A stretch of 49,873 nucleotides of DNA from an uncultured Bacteroidota bacterium (lineage in GTDB: Bacteria; Bacteroidota; Bacteroidia; Flavobacteriales; Flavobacteriaceae), in assembly GCA_902515565.1 (NCBI GenBank), contig CABXVR010000008.1, positions 1 to 49,873 of the forward strand, written 5' to 3'. The position numbers and the translations under genes are program-made. Positions 8,874-17,883 of this stretch are shown piece after piece (positions within the stretch are counted from its first letter, which is position 1; every line of letters begins with the position of its first letter). The notes below the pieces were generated by a model. That model did no database searches. It was not told where the DNA came from and saw only the letters and a list, made by a program, of their open reading frames with translations.

Positions 8874-9437
8874 TTAAAGTTTAAATATAATACCTAAAGT
8901 TGGGCTTGCCCATCTGTTAGCTATTTCTCCTTCCCAACCTATTTGCATAGCTGAATTATCACCAGACTTTGCATAAGATAGAATATTAGCAAGACCAAAG
9001 TCTATGACAATATTTTCAGTCATGAAGTAATTTAAACCAAATCCTGCGCCTAATGAAGTCATTCCGTCGTCGAAACTGTCTCCACTATCGAAAGATAAAC
9101 CTAAACTAAAATACATTTTGTTTCTATCGTTTAAGTCCATGAAATAGTTTCTAGCTCCTAATGTAATATTAGTGTCAGACATCTTATTTCCATCAACTTC
9201 CATACTTTCTAATCCAATAGCGACTCCAACAGCCCACTTATCAGAAATAAAAGTTGCAATAGCTGGTGCAATTTCAGATCCGCTGGTTTCAACACCATCG
9301 ATTTCTGAAGAACCAAATGTAACAGCTCCACCTAAAACCCAGTCACCCTTAGCAAAACCATAACTAGCTTCGTCTTGAGCCTGAATAGCAGGAACTGAAA
9401 TAAACAATAATGTAATAAAAAGTAATAAATTTTTCAT
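8874..9437 (-). CDS. Outer-membrane beta-barrel protein
   Basis: 187 residues with a clear signal peptide (hydrophobic to about residue 18, then IQAQDE). The rest alternates polar and hydrophobic residues as in small barrels: repeated segments such as WVLGGAVTFGS, WAVGVAIGLES, TLGARNYF and MYFSLGLSFDSG. It ends in SPTLGIIFKL, with a final aromatic-x-hydrophobic pattern typical of outer-membrane insertion. It resembles the generic porin / OmpW-like barrels of flavobacteria; no specific function can be given. It has its own well-formed promoter. Confidence 0.8.
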   Translation of the reverse strand: MKNLLLFITLLFISVPAIQAQDEASYGFAKGDWVLGGAVTFGSSEIDGVETSGSEIAPAIATFISDKWAVGVAIGLESMEVDGNKMSDTNITLGARNYFMDLNDRNKMYFSLGLSFDSGDSFDDGMTSLGAGFGLNYFMTENIVIDFGLANILSYAKSGDNSAMQIGWEGEIANRWASPTLGIIFKL

Positions 9438-9470
9438 AATAATAGTTTTTAAAATTAATAGTTTAAGTTA

Positions 9471-9500
9471 CAAATATAATAAAAAATAAGAATATCACAA
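9471..9500 (-). promoter_or_regulatory. Promoter of the outer-membrane barrel gene (-33 TTG, -7 TATATTTG)
   Basis: On the minus strand TTG (9498-9500) and TATATTTG (9471-9478) are separated by 19 bases. This matches the Bacteroidota consensus TTG-N17-23-TAnnTTTG exactly. The -7 box is 33 bases before the start codon. Confidence 0.75.
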
Positions 9501-9521
9501 TTATATAGCGTTTAATATGTA

Positions 9522-9597
9522 TTATTCACATTTAAATGTTGTTAATTTTCACTATAATACTGTTATTAACAATTGTTTACAACCCTGGTTAATAACA
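9522..9597. promoter_or_regulatory. Long inverted repeat in the 376-base intergenic region before hmgA
   Basis: TGTTATTAAC at 9561-9570 is repeated as its exact complement at 9588-9597 with a 17-base spacer. A second, nested palindrome AACAATTGTT lies at 9568-9577. Just upstream is TTATTCACA (9522-9530), which fits the loose DnaA-box consensus TTATnCACA. The rest of 9438-9813 is AT-rich without a gene. The symmetry suggests an operator for a dimeric regulator between the divergent barrel and hmgA genes; an origin role is less likely because no dnaA or dnaN is near. Confidence 0.4.
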
Positions 9598-9813
9598 CGT
9601 TGAAGCTGGTTTTTGGCAAGCATAAACTAACCACCCTTTTTTCTTAAAAAAACAAATAGAAATTACATAAAACTCAAAAATTATCGATTTATAGCCATAA
9701 AATTATTGCATAAGTACATTTAAGTAGTAATATTTATCAATAATGAAATTATTATGTATTCAATAATTTGAAATTACCTATCTTTATTGATGCTAATTAA
9801 TTAATATTCTAAT

Positions 9814-10977
9814 ATGCCTAGATATCATAAATTAGGAGAGATTCCTCTCAAAAGACACACTGCATTTAAAGACAAAGAGGGCAACTTTTATTACGAAGAA
9901 TTATTTGGAACAATCGGCTTTGAAGGGATGTCGTCATTAATGTACCACACCCAAAGGCCTACTCAGGTCAAAGAAATATTAAACTCTTACGATGTTACTC
10001 CAAAAATATCTGTAGCCAAAAATATGAAAGCCTTAAAGCTAGAAGGGTTTAAAGTAGATGCTTATGATGATTTTATAGATAGCAGAAAATGCATTCTAAC
10101 CAACTCAGATTGTCAAATTATAGTTGCTGCTCCAAAAAAATCATTGACAGAATACTTTTATAAAAATACAGACTCTGACGAGGTGATATTTATCCACAAA
10201 GGCTCTGGGAAGCTTAGAACAATGCTTGGAAATATTGAATTTAAATATGGAGACTATCTGGTCATTCCACGAGGAATAATCTATCAGATAGAATTTAATG
10301 ATCATGACAATCGTCTTTTTATTATAGAATCAAAAAGCCCTGTATACACCCCCAAAAGATATAGAAATTGGTTTGGCCAACACGTTGAAGGAGCGCCTTA
10401 TTGCGAAAGAGATCTTCACCCTCCCTTTGAGCTCGAAACACATAACGAAAATGGAAATTTTTTAATTAAGGTTAAAAAACAAAATATGATTCATGAATAT
10501 ATTTATGCTGCTCACCCATTTAGTGTGGTAGGCTGGGATGGATATAATTTCCCATACAAGTTTTCTATACATGATTTTGAACCAATAACTGGGAAAATTC
10601 ATCAACCACCCCCAGTTCACCAAACATTTGAAACTAATAAATTTGTTATCTGTTCTTTTGTTCCAAGGCTTTATGATTACCACCCAAATTCTGTTCCTGC
10701 CCCTTACAATCATAGCAATATTGACTCGGATGAAGTAATCTATTATGTAGATGGAGATTTTATGAGCAGAAACGACATAAATAAAGGCAGTATTACCTTG
10801 CACCCAGCCGGCATTCCTCACGGACCCCACCCAGGAGCAATGGAAAAAAGTATTGGTAAAAAAGAAACTTTTGAGCTTGCTGTAATGGTTGATACGTTTA
10901 GTCCATTAATGGTAACTGAAGAAGCTATCAATCTAACAGAAGGGCAATATCACACTTCATGGTTAAACAAAAAATAA
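9814..10977 (+). CDS. hmgA: Homogentisate 1,2-dioxygenase
   Basis: 387 residues, the short bacterial form (the human enzyme has about 445). It opens the ring of homogentisate with Fe(II) and O2 to give maleylacetoacetate. The C-terminal half holds the metal region: PPPVHQTFE, the segment NHSNIDSDEVIYY with His300, and HPAGIPHGPHPG with His330 and His336. A first cupin-like half contains IFIHKGSGKL and VIPRGIIYQIEF. It is the first gene of a co-directional run with hpd (11-base gap), phenylalanine hydroxylase and fahA, forming the Phe/Tyr degradation pathway. A TATCTTTA at 9779-9786 may be part of its promoter (one mismatch to TAnnTTTG). Confidence 0.95.
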   Translation: MPRYHKLGEIPLKRHTAFKDKEGNFYYEELFGTIGFEGMSSLMYHTQRPTQVKEILNSYDVTPKISVAKNMKALKLEGFKVDAYDDFIDSRKCILTNSDCQIIVAAPKKSLTEYFYKNTDSDEVIFIHKGSGKLRTMLGNIEFKYGDYLVIPRGIIYQIEFNDHDNRLFIIESKSPVYTPKRYRNWFGQHVEGAPYCERDLHPPFELETHNENGNFLIKVKKQNMIHEYIYAAHPFSVVGWDGYNFPYKFSIHDFEPITGKIHQPPPVHQTFETNKFVICSFVPRLYDYHPNSVPAPYNHSNIDSDEVIYYVDGDFMSRNDINKGSITLHPAGIPHGPHPGAMEKSIGKKETFELAVMVDTFSPLMVTEEAINLTEGQYHTSWLNKK

Positions 10978-10988
10978 AACACAAATAA

Positions 10989-12149
10989 ATGGAATCAGCT
11001 AAAAGCATAGATGAATTACAAAATTTTAATTTTGAAATAAAAAAAATATTTGATGATGCTCAGGATTTCCTTCCAATTATGGGGACGGATTATATTGAGC
11101 TTTATGTAGGTAATGCAAAACAAAGCGCACATTACTACAAAACAGCTTTTGGCTTTCAGTCAGAGGCGTATGCAGGGCTTGAAACAGGAAAAAGAGACAT
11201 AGCTTCATACGTGTTAAAACAAGGTAAAATACGATTAGTTTTAACAACTTCAATGCAAAAAGGAAGCGATATTAATAAGCACGTGGACAATCATGGAGAT
11301 GCCGTAAAAATCATAGCATTACATGTTGAAGACGCAACTAAAGCCTATAACGAAACTGTTAAAAGAGGCGCAAAGCCTTATTTACATCCTACAAAAGAAG
11401 AGGATGAAAATGGAACTATTATTAAGTCGGGGATTTACACTTACGGAGAAACTGTTCATCTTTTTATAGAAAGAAAAAATTACTCTGGAATCTTTTTGCC
11501 AGGCTATGAAAAATGGAGTTCACACTACAATCCAAAAAATATAGGATTGAAATATATTGATCACGTAGTTGGAAATGTTGATTGGGATGAAATGAATATT
11601 TGGTGTAAGTTTTACCAAGAAGTTATGGGGTTTGCTCAAATAATATCATTTGATGACAAGGATATATCTACAGAATTCACAGCTCTTATGAGTAAAGTGA
11701 TGAGTAATGGTAATGGAAGAATTAAATTTCCAATTAATGAACCTGCCGATGGAATTAAAAAGTCTCAAATTGAAGAGTATTTAGACTTTTATAACGGTCC
11801 TGGTGTCCAGCATCTTGCGCTAGCAACAGATAATATCTCAGAAACTGTTAAAGAAATGAAAGAAAGAGGAGTCGAGTTTTTATATGTGCCAGAGACATAT
11901 TATGATGATTTACTGGAAAGAGTAGGAGAAATAGATGAAGACTTAAATACTTTAAAAGAACATGGCATTCTTATTGACAGAGATGAAGAAGGGTATTTAT
12001 TACAAATTTTTACAAAACCAGTTTTAGATAGACCAACTATGTTCTTTGAGATTATTCAAAGAAAAGGAGCTCAGTCATTTGGTAAAGGGAATTTTAAAGC
12101 TCTTTTTTCAGCGATTGAAAGAGAACAAAAAAATAGAGGAACCTTGTAA
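10989..12149 (+). CDS. hpd: 4-Hydroxyphenylpyruvate dioxygenase
   Basis: 386 residues with two VOC (glyoxalase-type) domains. Only the second binds iron: His192 (YIDHVVGNV), His275 (GPGVQHLAL) and Glu354 (MFFEIIQRKG) form the facial triad. The C-terminal helix (SFGKGNFKALFSAIE) that gates the active site is intact. It converts 4-hydroxyphenylpyruvate to homogentisate, the substrate of the gene just upstream. The 11-base spacing to hmgA and the 21-base gap to the hydroxylase indicate one operon. I see no aromatic aminotransferase in the window to supply its substrate. Confidence 0.97.
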   Translation: MESAKSIDELQNFNFEIKKIFDDAQDFLPIMGTDYIELYVGNAKQSAHYYKTAFGFQSEAYAGLETGKRDIASYVLKQGKIRLVLTTSMQKGSDINKHVDNHGDAVKIIALHVEDATKAYNETVKRGAKPYLHPTKEEDENGTIIKSGIYTYGETVHLFIERKNYSGIFLPGYEKWSSHYNPKNIGLKYIDHVVGNVDWDEMNIWCKFYQEVMGFAQIISFDDKDISTEFTALMSKVMSNGNGRIKFPINEPADGIKKSQIEEYLDFYNGPGVQHLALATDNISETVKEMKERGVEFLYVPETYYDDLLERVGEIDEDLNTLKEHGILIDRDEEGYLLQIFTKPVLDRPTMFFEIIQRKGAQSFGKGNFKALFSAIEREQKNRGTL

Positions 12150-12170
12150 CTTACTATTAACAGAATATAT

Positions 12171-13904
12171 TTGGAACTCAATAGCGTAACAAAAAAACTA
12201 CCAAAGTATTTACATAAGTTTATTGTCAAACAACCTTATGAAGAATATACTGCTCAAAATCAAGCAGTTTGGAGATATGTTATGAGGTTAAATGTCAATT
12301 CCTTAAAAAGAATTGCTCACGACTGCTATATTGAAGGTTTAAGCAAAACAGGTATCGATGCTGACCGAATTCCTGAGATGGAAGGAATGAATAGAATTCT
12401 TAAAGAGATTGGGTGGGCTGCTGTTGCTGTAGATGGGTTTATCCCTCCAAATGCATTTATGGAGTTTCAATCATATAATGTTTTAGTTATCTCATCTGAA
12501 ATAAGAACAATAGATCACATAAAATACACACCAGCTCCAGATATAATTCACGAAGCGGCTGGCCATGCTCCAATTATTGCCAATCAAGAATATTCTGAGT
12601 ATTTAAGAAGATTAGGTGAAATTGGCAGCAAAGCAATTTCTTCTCCTAAAGATGAAGAAATGTATGAAGCTGTTAGGCTTTTATCTATCTTAAAAGAAAA
12701 CCCCAACTCAAGTAAACAAGACATTGATAGTGCCAATAAAATTGTTAACCGATTGCAAAATGAAATGTCAGAACTTTCAGAGATGGCAAAAATCAGAAAT
12801 CTTCACTGGTGGACAGTTGAATACGGTTTAATAGGAGATATTAATAATCCTAAAATATATGGTGCTGGACTACTTTCATCTATTGAAGAGAGTCAAGCTT
12901 GTCTTGAAAAAAGTGTAAAAAAAATTCCCTATACAATTGATGCGGCAAATATAAATTTTGACATTACAAAGACTCAACCACAACTGTTTGTAATTCCTGA
13001 TTTTTCAAAACTCAGCTTTGTTTTGGAAGAATTTGCAAATACAATGTCTGTTAGAACTGGAGGTATCAAAGGCGTTAAAAAATTGATTGATTCAAAAAAA
13101 ATGGGGTCAATTGAACTAAATACTGGAATTCAAGTTTCGGGATGGTTTAGTAATCTGATTCAAAAAAACAATGAGCCCGTATATTTTAACACAACTGGCG
13201 AAACAGCTATTTCGATAAATGGAATAGAGCTAATTGGTCATGGAAGGGAGGCTCACCCTAATGGTTTTGGAAGCCCCATCGGAAAACTTGAGGGTATAAA
13301 AATATCCATTGAAGATATGTCTCCAAAAGATTTAGAGGTCTACGGAATAATAGAAGGAAAAATGGCAACGCTTAAGTTTGAAAGTGGCGTGAAAGTAAAA
13401 GGGAAAATTATCACAGGCAAAAGAGATTTACAGGGCAAAATAATATTAATTTCTTTTGAAGATTGTACAGTTAGTTTTTTAAATCAAGTATTATTTAAGC
13501 CGAGTTTGGGTATTTATGATATGGTTGTTGGTGAAAGCATAAAATCAGCTTTTGCTGGACCAGCATCTCCAGATTCCTTTGGCGATGTTTACTCCATTTC
13601 AGACAAAAAGACTGCTAAGATAATTTATTCTAAATCTGAAAAGTATTTACATATCCTCTACGAAAAAGTAAGAGCTCTAAGAACTAATAAATCATTGGAT
13701 GAAATGATTATGTCACAAATATTTGATGAAGTACAAACAAAATATCCTATGGAATGGCTAATTTTACTAGAGCTATTTGAAATAACCTATGCAAACAAAA
13801 TAGATTTAGCAGAAAAAATTCAGCTCCAACTTGCCAAACTAAAAGAAAACAAAGATCTTAAACAACTAATTTGTGACGGATTAGATTTAATTAAAAAAAA
13901 ATGA
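12171..13904 (+). CDS. phhA: Phenylalanine 4-monooxygenase with long C-terminal extension
   Basis: 577 residues from a TTG start. The first in-frame ATG lies inside the conserved QAVWRYVMR block, so it would cut into the fold. Residues ~25-300 are the aromatic amino acid hydroxylase domain. Iron ligands are His127 and His132 in PDIIHEAAGHAP and Glu217 in WWTVEYGLIG. It makes tyrosine from phenylalanine with O2 and a tetrahydropterin. The last ~270 residues are a beta-rich region absent from the ~270-residue proteobacterial enzymes; they have no function I recognise. It lies between hpd and fahA. Cofactor genes elsewhere in the window are the pterin synthase homologue at 17.9 kb and carbinolamine dehydratase at 46.7 kb. 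Confidence 0.93.
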   Translation: MELNSVTKKLPKYLHKFIVKQPYEEYTAQNQAVWRYVMRLNVNSLKRIAHDCYIEGLSKTGIDADRIPEMEGMNRILKEIGWAAVAVDGFIPPNAFMEFQSYNVLVISSEIRTIDHIKYTPAPDIIHEAAGHAPIIANQEYSEYLRRLGEIGSKAISSPKDEEMYEAVRLLSILKENPNSSKQDIDSANKIVNRLQNEMSELSEMAKIRNLHWWTVEYGLIGDINNPKIYGAGLLSSIEESQACLEKSVKKIPYTIDAANINFDITKTQPQLFVIPDFSKLSFVLEEFANTMSVRTGGIKGVKKLIDSKKMGSIELNTGIQVSGWFSNLIQKNNEPVYFNTTGETAISINGIELIGHGREAHPNGFGSPIGKLEGIKISIEDMSPKDLEVYGIIEGKMATLKFESGVKVKGKIITGKRDLQGKIILISFEDCTVSFLNQVLFKPSLGIYDMVVGESIKSAFAGPASPDSFGDVYSISDKKTAKIIYSKSEKYLHILYEKVRALRTNKSLDEMIMSQIFDEVQTKYPMEWLILLELFEITYANKIDLAEKIQLQLAKLKENKDLKQLICDGLDLIKKK

Positions 13905-13907
13905 TTT

Positions 13908-15143
13908 ATGCAAACCTGGATTAAAACTGATAAAAACTCTGATTTTAGTATATATAACTTGCCTTTTGGAGTTTACTCATTAAAAAACAAAAACAAAAGA
14001 ATTGGAGTAGCTATTGGAGATCTGATTTTAGATTTAAATGCTATCAATAAGTTAGGTGTTTTTGATGAATTGAATATTAACTCAAATGTATTTGTCTCTA
14101 ACTACCTCAATGATTTTATTTCTTTAGGTAAAAAAACTACCGTGAAAGCAAGAGAAATTTTGCAAAAAGAACTTTGCAATATATCTTCTGTTTTAAGAAA
14201 TGACAAATCTATCTTTATAAAACAAAAGGATGTAACTATGCATATGCCAGTAAAAATTGGTGATTATACAGATTTTTACTCTAGTATTGAACATGCAACT
14301 AATATTGGCACAATGTTTAGAGATCCTAAAAATGCTCTACTACCAAACTGGAGACACCTCCCTGTTGGTTACCATGGAAGAGCTTCTTCGATTATTCTAA
14401 GTGGGCAAGACATATATAGGCCAAAAGGTCAAGTTATGTTAAACAATAATACAGCTCCATCTTTTCAAGAGTCTGCAAGAGTAGATTTTGAGTTGGAAAT
14501 GGGGTTTATAATTGGAAAGAGCACTAAATTAGGAGAGTCTGTATCGACTAATGAAGCTGAAGATTTTATTTTTGGAAAAGTATTGTTTAATGATTGGTCA
14601 GCCAGAGATATTCAAAAATGGGAGTATATCCCATTGGGGCCTTTTTTAGCTAAAAGTTTTGCTTCATCTATTTCACCTTGGGTTGTAACATTAGAAGCTC
14701 TTGAGCCATTTAAAACTACTGGTCCAAAACAAGAACCTAAAGTTCTACCTCATTTAGAAACAAAAGGAGCAAAGAATTATGATATAAATTTAGAGGTTTT
14801 AATCAAGCCTGATAAAGAACTTGAAAAAACAGTAAGCAAATCAAACTTTAAATTTATGTACTGGAATATGTGTCAACAATTAGCACATCATACAAGCAAT
14901 GGGTGTAATATGAATGTAGGTGATATGATGGCCTCAGGAACTATAAGTGGAAAAGATCCTGACTCTTATGGATCTATGCTAGAATTATCTTGGGCTGGTT
15001 CGAAACCAGTGAGATTAAATAATGGTGATTCTAGAAAATTTATTAAGGATAATGATACAGTCATAATGAGAGGATATTGCCAAAAAGGATCAATAAGGGT
15101 TGGTTTTGGTGAGGTAAAAACTAAATTGCTGAAATCTCTTTAA
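13908..15143 (+). CDS. fahA: Fumarylacetoacetase
   Basis: 411 residues, full length for the eukaryote-like FAH family. It has an N-terminal SH3-like domain (about 1-115) and a C-terminal FAH fold. Metal ligands by family position: Asp122 (YTDFYSS), Glu195 and Glu197 (DFELEMGF) and Asp229 (FNDWSARDIQ). HLPVGYHGRASS is the conserved substrate loop. It splits fumarylacetoacetate into fumarate and acetoacetate, the last step of tyrosine degradation. It starts three bases after the hydroxylase stop. The isomerase that should act between HmgA and FahA is not encoded nearby. Confidence 0.97.
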   Translation: MQTWIKTDKNSDFSIYNLPFGVYSLKNKNKRIGVAIGDLILDLNAINKLGVFDELNINSNVFVSNYLNDFISLGKKTTVKAREILQKELCNISSVLRNDKSIFIKQKDVTMHMPVKIGDYTDFYSSIEHATNIGTMFRDPKNALLPNWRHLPVGYHGRASSIILSGQDIYRPKGQVMLNNNTAPSFQESARVDFELEMGFIIGKSTKLGESVSTNEAEDFIFGKVLFNDWSARDIQKWEYIPLGPFLAKSFASSISPWVVTLEALEPFKTTGPKQEPKVLPHLETKGAKNYDINLEVLIKPDKELEKTVSKSNFKFMYWNMCQQLAHHTSNGCNMNVGDMMASGTISGKDPDSYGSMLELSWAGSKPVRLNNGDSRKFIKDNDTVIMRGYCQKGSIRVGFGEVKTKLLKSL

Positions 15144-15152
15144 ATTATTTTT

Positions 15153-15779
15153 ATGAAAAATATAAAATCTATAGATCCTATTACCCTTGAAACAAAGGAG
15201 CTTCATAAAATTCTATTGTCCTCAATTGCTCCCAGACCTATTGCATTTGCAAGCACAATAGATAGTAAAGGTAATGTAAACTTAAGTCCATTTAGCTACT
15301 TTAATGTTTTTAGTTCAAACCCCCCTATATTAATCTTTTCACCCTCTAGAAGAGTTCGAGACAACACGACTAAACATACATTGGAAAATGCAATGGAAAC
15401 TAAAGAAGTAGTAATAAATGTCGTTAATTTTCCAATTGTAGAGCAGATGTCAAAATCTAGTATAGAATATGAAAAGGGTGTAAATGAATTTATTGAAACT
15501 GGGTTAACTCAAGTAAAATCTTTGCTAGTTAAGCCTCCTCGAGTTTTAGAGTCTCCCATCTCTTTTGAATGTAAAGTTCAAGATATAGTTTCCCTTGGTG
15601 ATTCTGGAGGTGCTGGTCAATTGATTATAGCTAAAGTTATTCAAATTCACATTGACAAAAAGTTTACAGATAAAAATGGAGATATTGACAATGAAAAGTT
15701 AGATTTAGTAGCGAGAATGGGCGGGGATTGGTATACAAGAGCTACTAAAGAAAGCATGTTTAAAATTCCTAAGCCTTAA
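15153..15779 (+). CDS. Flavin reductase-like FMN-binding protein
   Basis: 208 residues of the split-barrel flavin reductase / flavoredoxin family. Signature regions: RPIAFASTIDSKGNVNLSPF (domain start) and NPPILIFSPSRRVRDNTTKH (FMN phosphate region), followed by a V-I-N-V-V core strand. Ten bases separate it from fahA, so it is probably part of the aromatic operon. Relatives reduce or bind FMN. None of the pathway enzymes here is flavin-dependent, so its job in the operon is unclear; it might supply reductant for pterin or iron reduction, which is speculation. Confidence 0.85.
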   Translation: MKNIKSIDPITLETKELHKILLSSIAPRPIAFASTIDSKGNVNLSPFSYFNVFSSNPPILIFSPSRRVRDNTTKHTLENAMETKEVVINVVNFPIVEQMSKSSIEYEKGVNEFIETGLTQVKSLLVKPPRVLESPISFECKVQDIVSLGDSGGAGQLIIAKVIQIHIDKKFTDKNGDIDNEKLDLVARMGGDWYTRATKESMFKIPKP

Positions 15780-15781
15780 AA

Positions 15782-16018
15782 TTGGAAGAGAAAATTAAAT
15801 TAATATGGGATTTTAGAGGTCCTGACTGCAAAAAAACAGCTAAGCATTACAAAATTCATTTAACCGAGTTTTTACGTACAAACAATTCTGTATATTTTGA
15901 TTTTGAGGATGAAAAAATAACTGAACATCATCATGTAGTATATTTAACAGTCCTTAAAAGCAATATGAAAGATTTTAGAGACAAGCTTAAGCCAAATCGA
16001 GGAGAAATTGCTTCATAA
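15782..16018 (+). CDS. Conserved small protein of unknown function in the tyrosine-degradation operon
   Basis: 78 residues from a TTG start two bases after the preceding stop; no ATG is available near the beginning. The sequence is soluble and has no signal peptide. It starts with IKLIWDFRGPDCKKTAKHY and has a His-rich middle (ITEHHHVVYLTV), which could bind a metal. I believe similar small proteins starting IKLIWDFRGP occur in other flavobacteria, but I cannot name a family. Tight packing behind the flavin reductase argues that it is a real gene working with its neighbours. Confidence 0.75.
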   Translation: MEEKIKLIWDFRGPDCKKTAKHYKIHLTEFLRTNNSVYFDFEDEKITEHHHVVYLTVLKSNMKDFRDKLKPNRGEIAS

Positions 16019-16033
16019 TTATGATTATATAAA

Positions 16034-16534
16034 ATGATACGTAAAGCAAATTCTAGTGACTTAAATAGACTTTTACAAATAACAAGATCTTGTGCTAAGT
16101 TGATGGAATCAAAAAACATCTTTCAATGGAATGATAGTTACCCAAGCTTATCTGCATTTGAAAATGACGTTAATAATAATTGGCTATATGTTATTACAAT
16201 TAAAAAAGAAATAATTGGTTGTATTTGTATTTCTGATTTTATGGACAAAGAATACCAGTCTGTTAAGTGGCTTACAAAAAATAATAACAATATTTATGTT
16301 CATAGACTCGCTGTAAGTCCAACCCATCAAAAAATGGGCTATGCACAAGAAATGATGTCTTTTGCTGAAGATTTTGCCAGAAATAATAAATATTTTTCAG
16401 TTCGATTAGACACTTTTTCTAAAAATGCTCGTAATCAATCTTTTTATCAAAAAAGAGGATATAAAAAATTAGGAAATATATTTTTTCCTAAACAAAGTGA
16501 GTTTCCTTTTTATTGTTATGAACTTATATTATGA
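16034..16534 (+). CDS. GNAT family N-acetyltransferase
   Basis: 166 residues with the whole GNAT fold: an N-terminal MIRKANSSDLNRL strand-helix, then the acetyl-CoA loop HQKMGYA (about 98-104) after RLAVSP, and the C-terminal VRLDTFSKNARNQSFYQKRG motif. The substrate cannot be told. Its last codon overlaps the start of the MATE gene (ATGA), so the two are translated together. Confidence 0.88.
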   Translation: MIRKANSSDLNRLLQITRSCAKLMESKNIFQWNDSYPSLSAFENDVNNNWLYVITIKKEIIGCICISDFMDKEYQSVKWLTKNNNNIYVHRLAVSPTHQKMGYAQEMMSFAEDFARNNKYFSVRLDTFSKNARNQSFYQKRGYKKLGNIFFPKQSEFPFYCYELIL

Positions 16535-17862
16535 AGTTGATAAAATATAGTCAAATAAATAAGCTTGCCATACCAGCTTTAATTTCTGGAATTGCAGAAC
16601 CAATCCTTTCCATAACTGACACAGCTATTGTTGGAAACGTCAATTACAACTCCATGGAGGCGCTTGGTGCTGTAGGAATTGTTGGAACTTTTCTTTCAAT
16701 GTTAGTTTGGGTTTTTGGGCAAAAAAGAAGTGTAATTGCTTCAATAGTTTCTCAGGCAATCGGGGCTAGAAAGATAGATGAAATTAAGTCTCTACCTTCT
16801 CAAGCTATTTTTATAATTTTATTTTTAAGTCTCGTAATTATTGGCATAACTTATCCCTTTGCTGAAAATTTATTTCGTTTTTATAATGCGTCAGGTTTAA
16901 TCTTAGATTATAGCGTAGATTATTATAAAATAAGGGTTATTGGGATTCCGTTTACTTTAATTACAATAGGAGTTTTTGGCGTTTTTAGAGGACTTCAAAA
17001 CACAATTACTCCAATGTTAATTGCTATTGTGGGAACTTTATTAAATATAGTATTAGATATAATATTAGTTTATGGAATAGAAGGAGTTTTAACTCCTATG
17101 CATATATATGGAGCTGCTTATGCTAGTGTAATTGCTCAAATAACAATGGCTGGAATGGCTATCTTTTTATTACATAAAAAAACTAAAATCACATTACAAT
17201 TTAGTCTTCCCTTTAATAAAAAAATAAAGGATTTCTTATTAATGTTCTTTGATTTGATTATCAGAACATTGGCTCTAAACATTGCTCTATATTTTGGCAG
17301 CTCATTTGCAGCGAGATATGGTGATGAATTTATTGCGGCCTACACAATTGCTATTAATTTATGGTTTCTTGGGGCTTTTATAATAGATGGATACTCCAGC
17401 GCTGGAACAATCCTGTCAGGAAAATTATTTGGTGAAAAGTCATATAACAAACTAATTGAACTCTCATACAAACTTAGCTTAATCGGAATAGTTTTAGGGA
17501 TGTCGATATTTACTATTGGCATGATCTTTTACAGCTACTCAGGGACAATATTTACTAAAGAACAAAGAGTTTTAGTCGAGTTTTATAATGTTTTCTGGAT
17601 AGTTTTAATAATGCAGCCTTTGTGTGCTATAGCATTTATTTTTGATGGAATCTTTAAAGGGTTAGGCTGGATGAAAGAACTTAGAAACGTACTACTTTTT
17701 TCTACCTTTATTGTTTTTATACCAACATTATTAATTACAGATAGTTTCGGCTACAAATTAGAAGGAATCTTTTTGGCTTTTACACTCTGGATAATTGCTA
17801 GAGGTGTTCCATTAATTATTAAATTCTATAAAACTTGTGTTCCACTTGTTCAAAAAATGTAA
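16531..17862 (+). CDS. MATE family multidrug/organic cation efflux transporter
   Basis: 443 residues with about 12 membrane helices arranged as two halves, the standard MATE size. Recognisable segments are PALISGIAEPILSITDTAIVG in helix 1 and GVFRGLQNTITPMLIAIVGTLLN, the helix 4-5 loop with the conserved R-G-x-Q motif. The family exports organic cations or drugs using Na+ or H+. It overlaps the acetyltransferase by four bases. It sits in the same run as the aromatic catabolic genes, but a functional tie is not evident. Confidence 0.9.
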   Translation: MKLIKYSQINKLAIPALISGIAEPILSITDTAIVGNVNYNSMEALGAVGIVGTFLSMLVWVFGQKRSVIASIVSQAIGARKIDEIKSLPSQAIFIILFLSLVIIGITYPFAENLFRFYNASGLILDYSVDYYKIRVIGIPFTLITIGVFGVFRGLQNTITPMLIAIVGTLLNIVLDIILVYGIEGVLTPMHIYGAAYASVIAQITMAGMAIFLLHKKTKITLQFSLPFNKKIKDFLLMFFDLIIRTLALNIALYFGSSFAARYGDEFIAAYTIAINLWFLGAFIIDGYSSAGTILSGKLFGEKSYNKLIELSYKLSLIGIVLGMSIFTIGMIFYSYSGTIFTKEQRVLVEFYNVFWIVLIMQPLCAIAFIFDGIFKGLGWMKELRNVLLFSTFIVFIPTLLITDSFGYKLEGIFLAFTLWIIARGVPLIIKFYKTCVPLVQKM

Positions 17863-17883
17863 ATTTGAATAAAAATTAATTAA

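Noticed and set aside
9438-9813. Replication origin
   Set aside because: One DnaA-like nonamer and AT-rich repeats are present, but there is no cluster of boxes, no dnaA/dnaN/gidA neighbours, and genes on the left are mostly co-directional rather than divergent.
10462-10830. 122-codon minus-strand open frame
   Set aside because: It is antisense to the iron-binding half of hmgA; a shadow of biased codon use.
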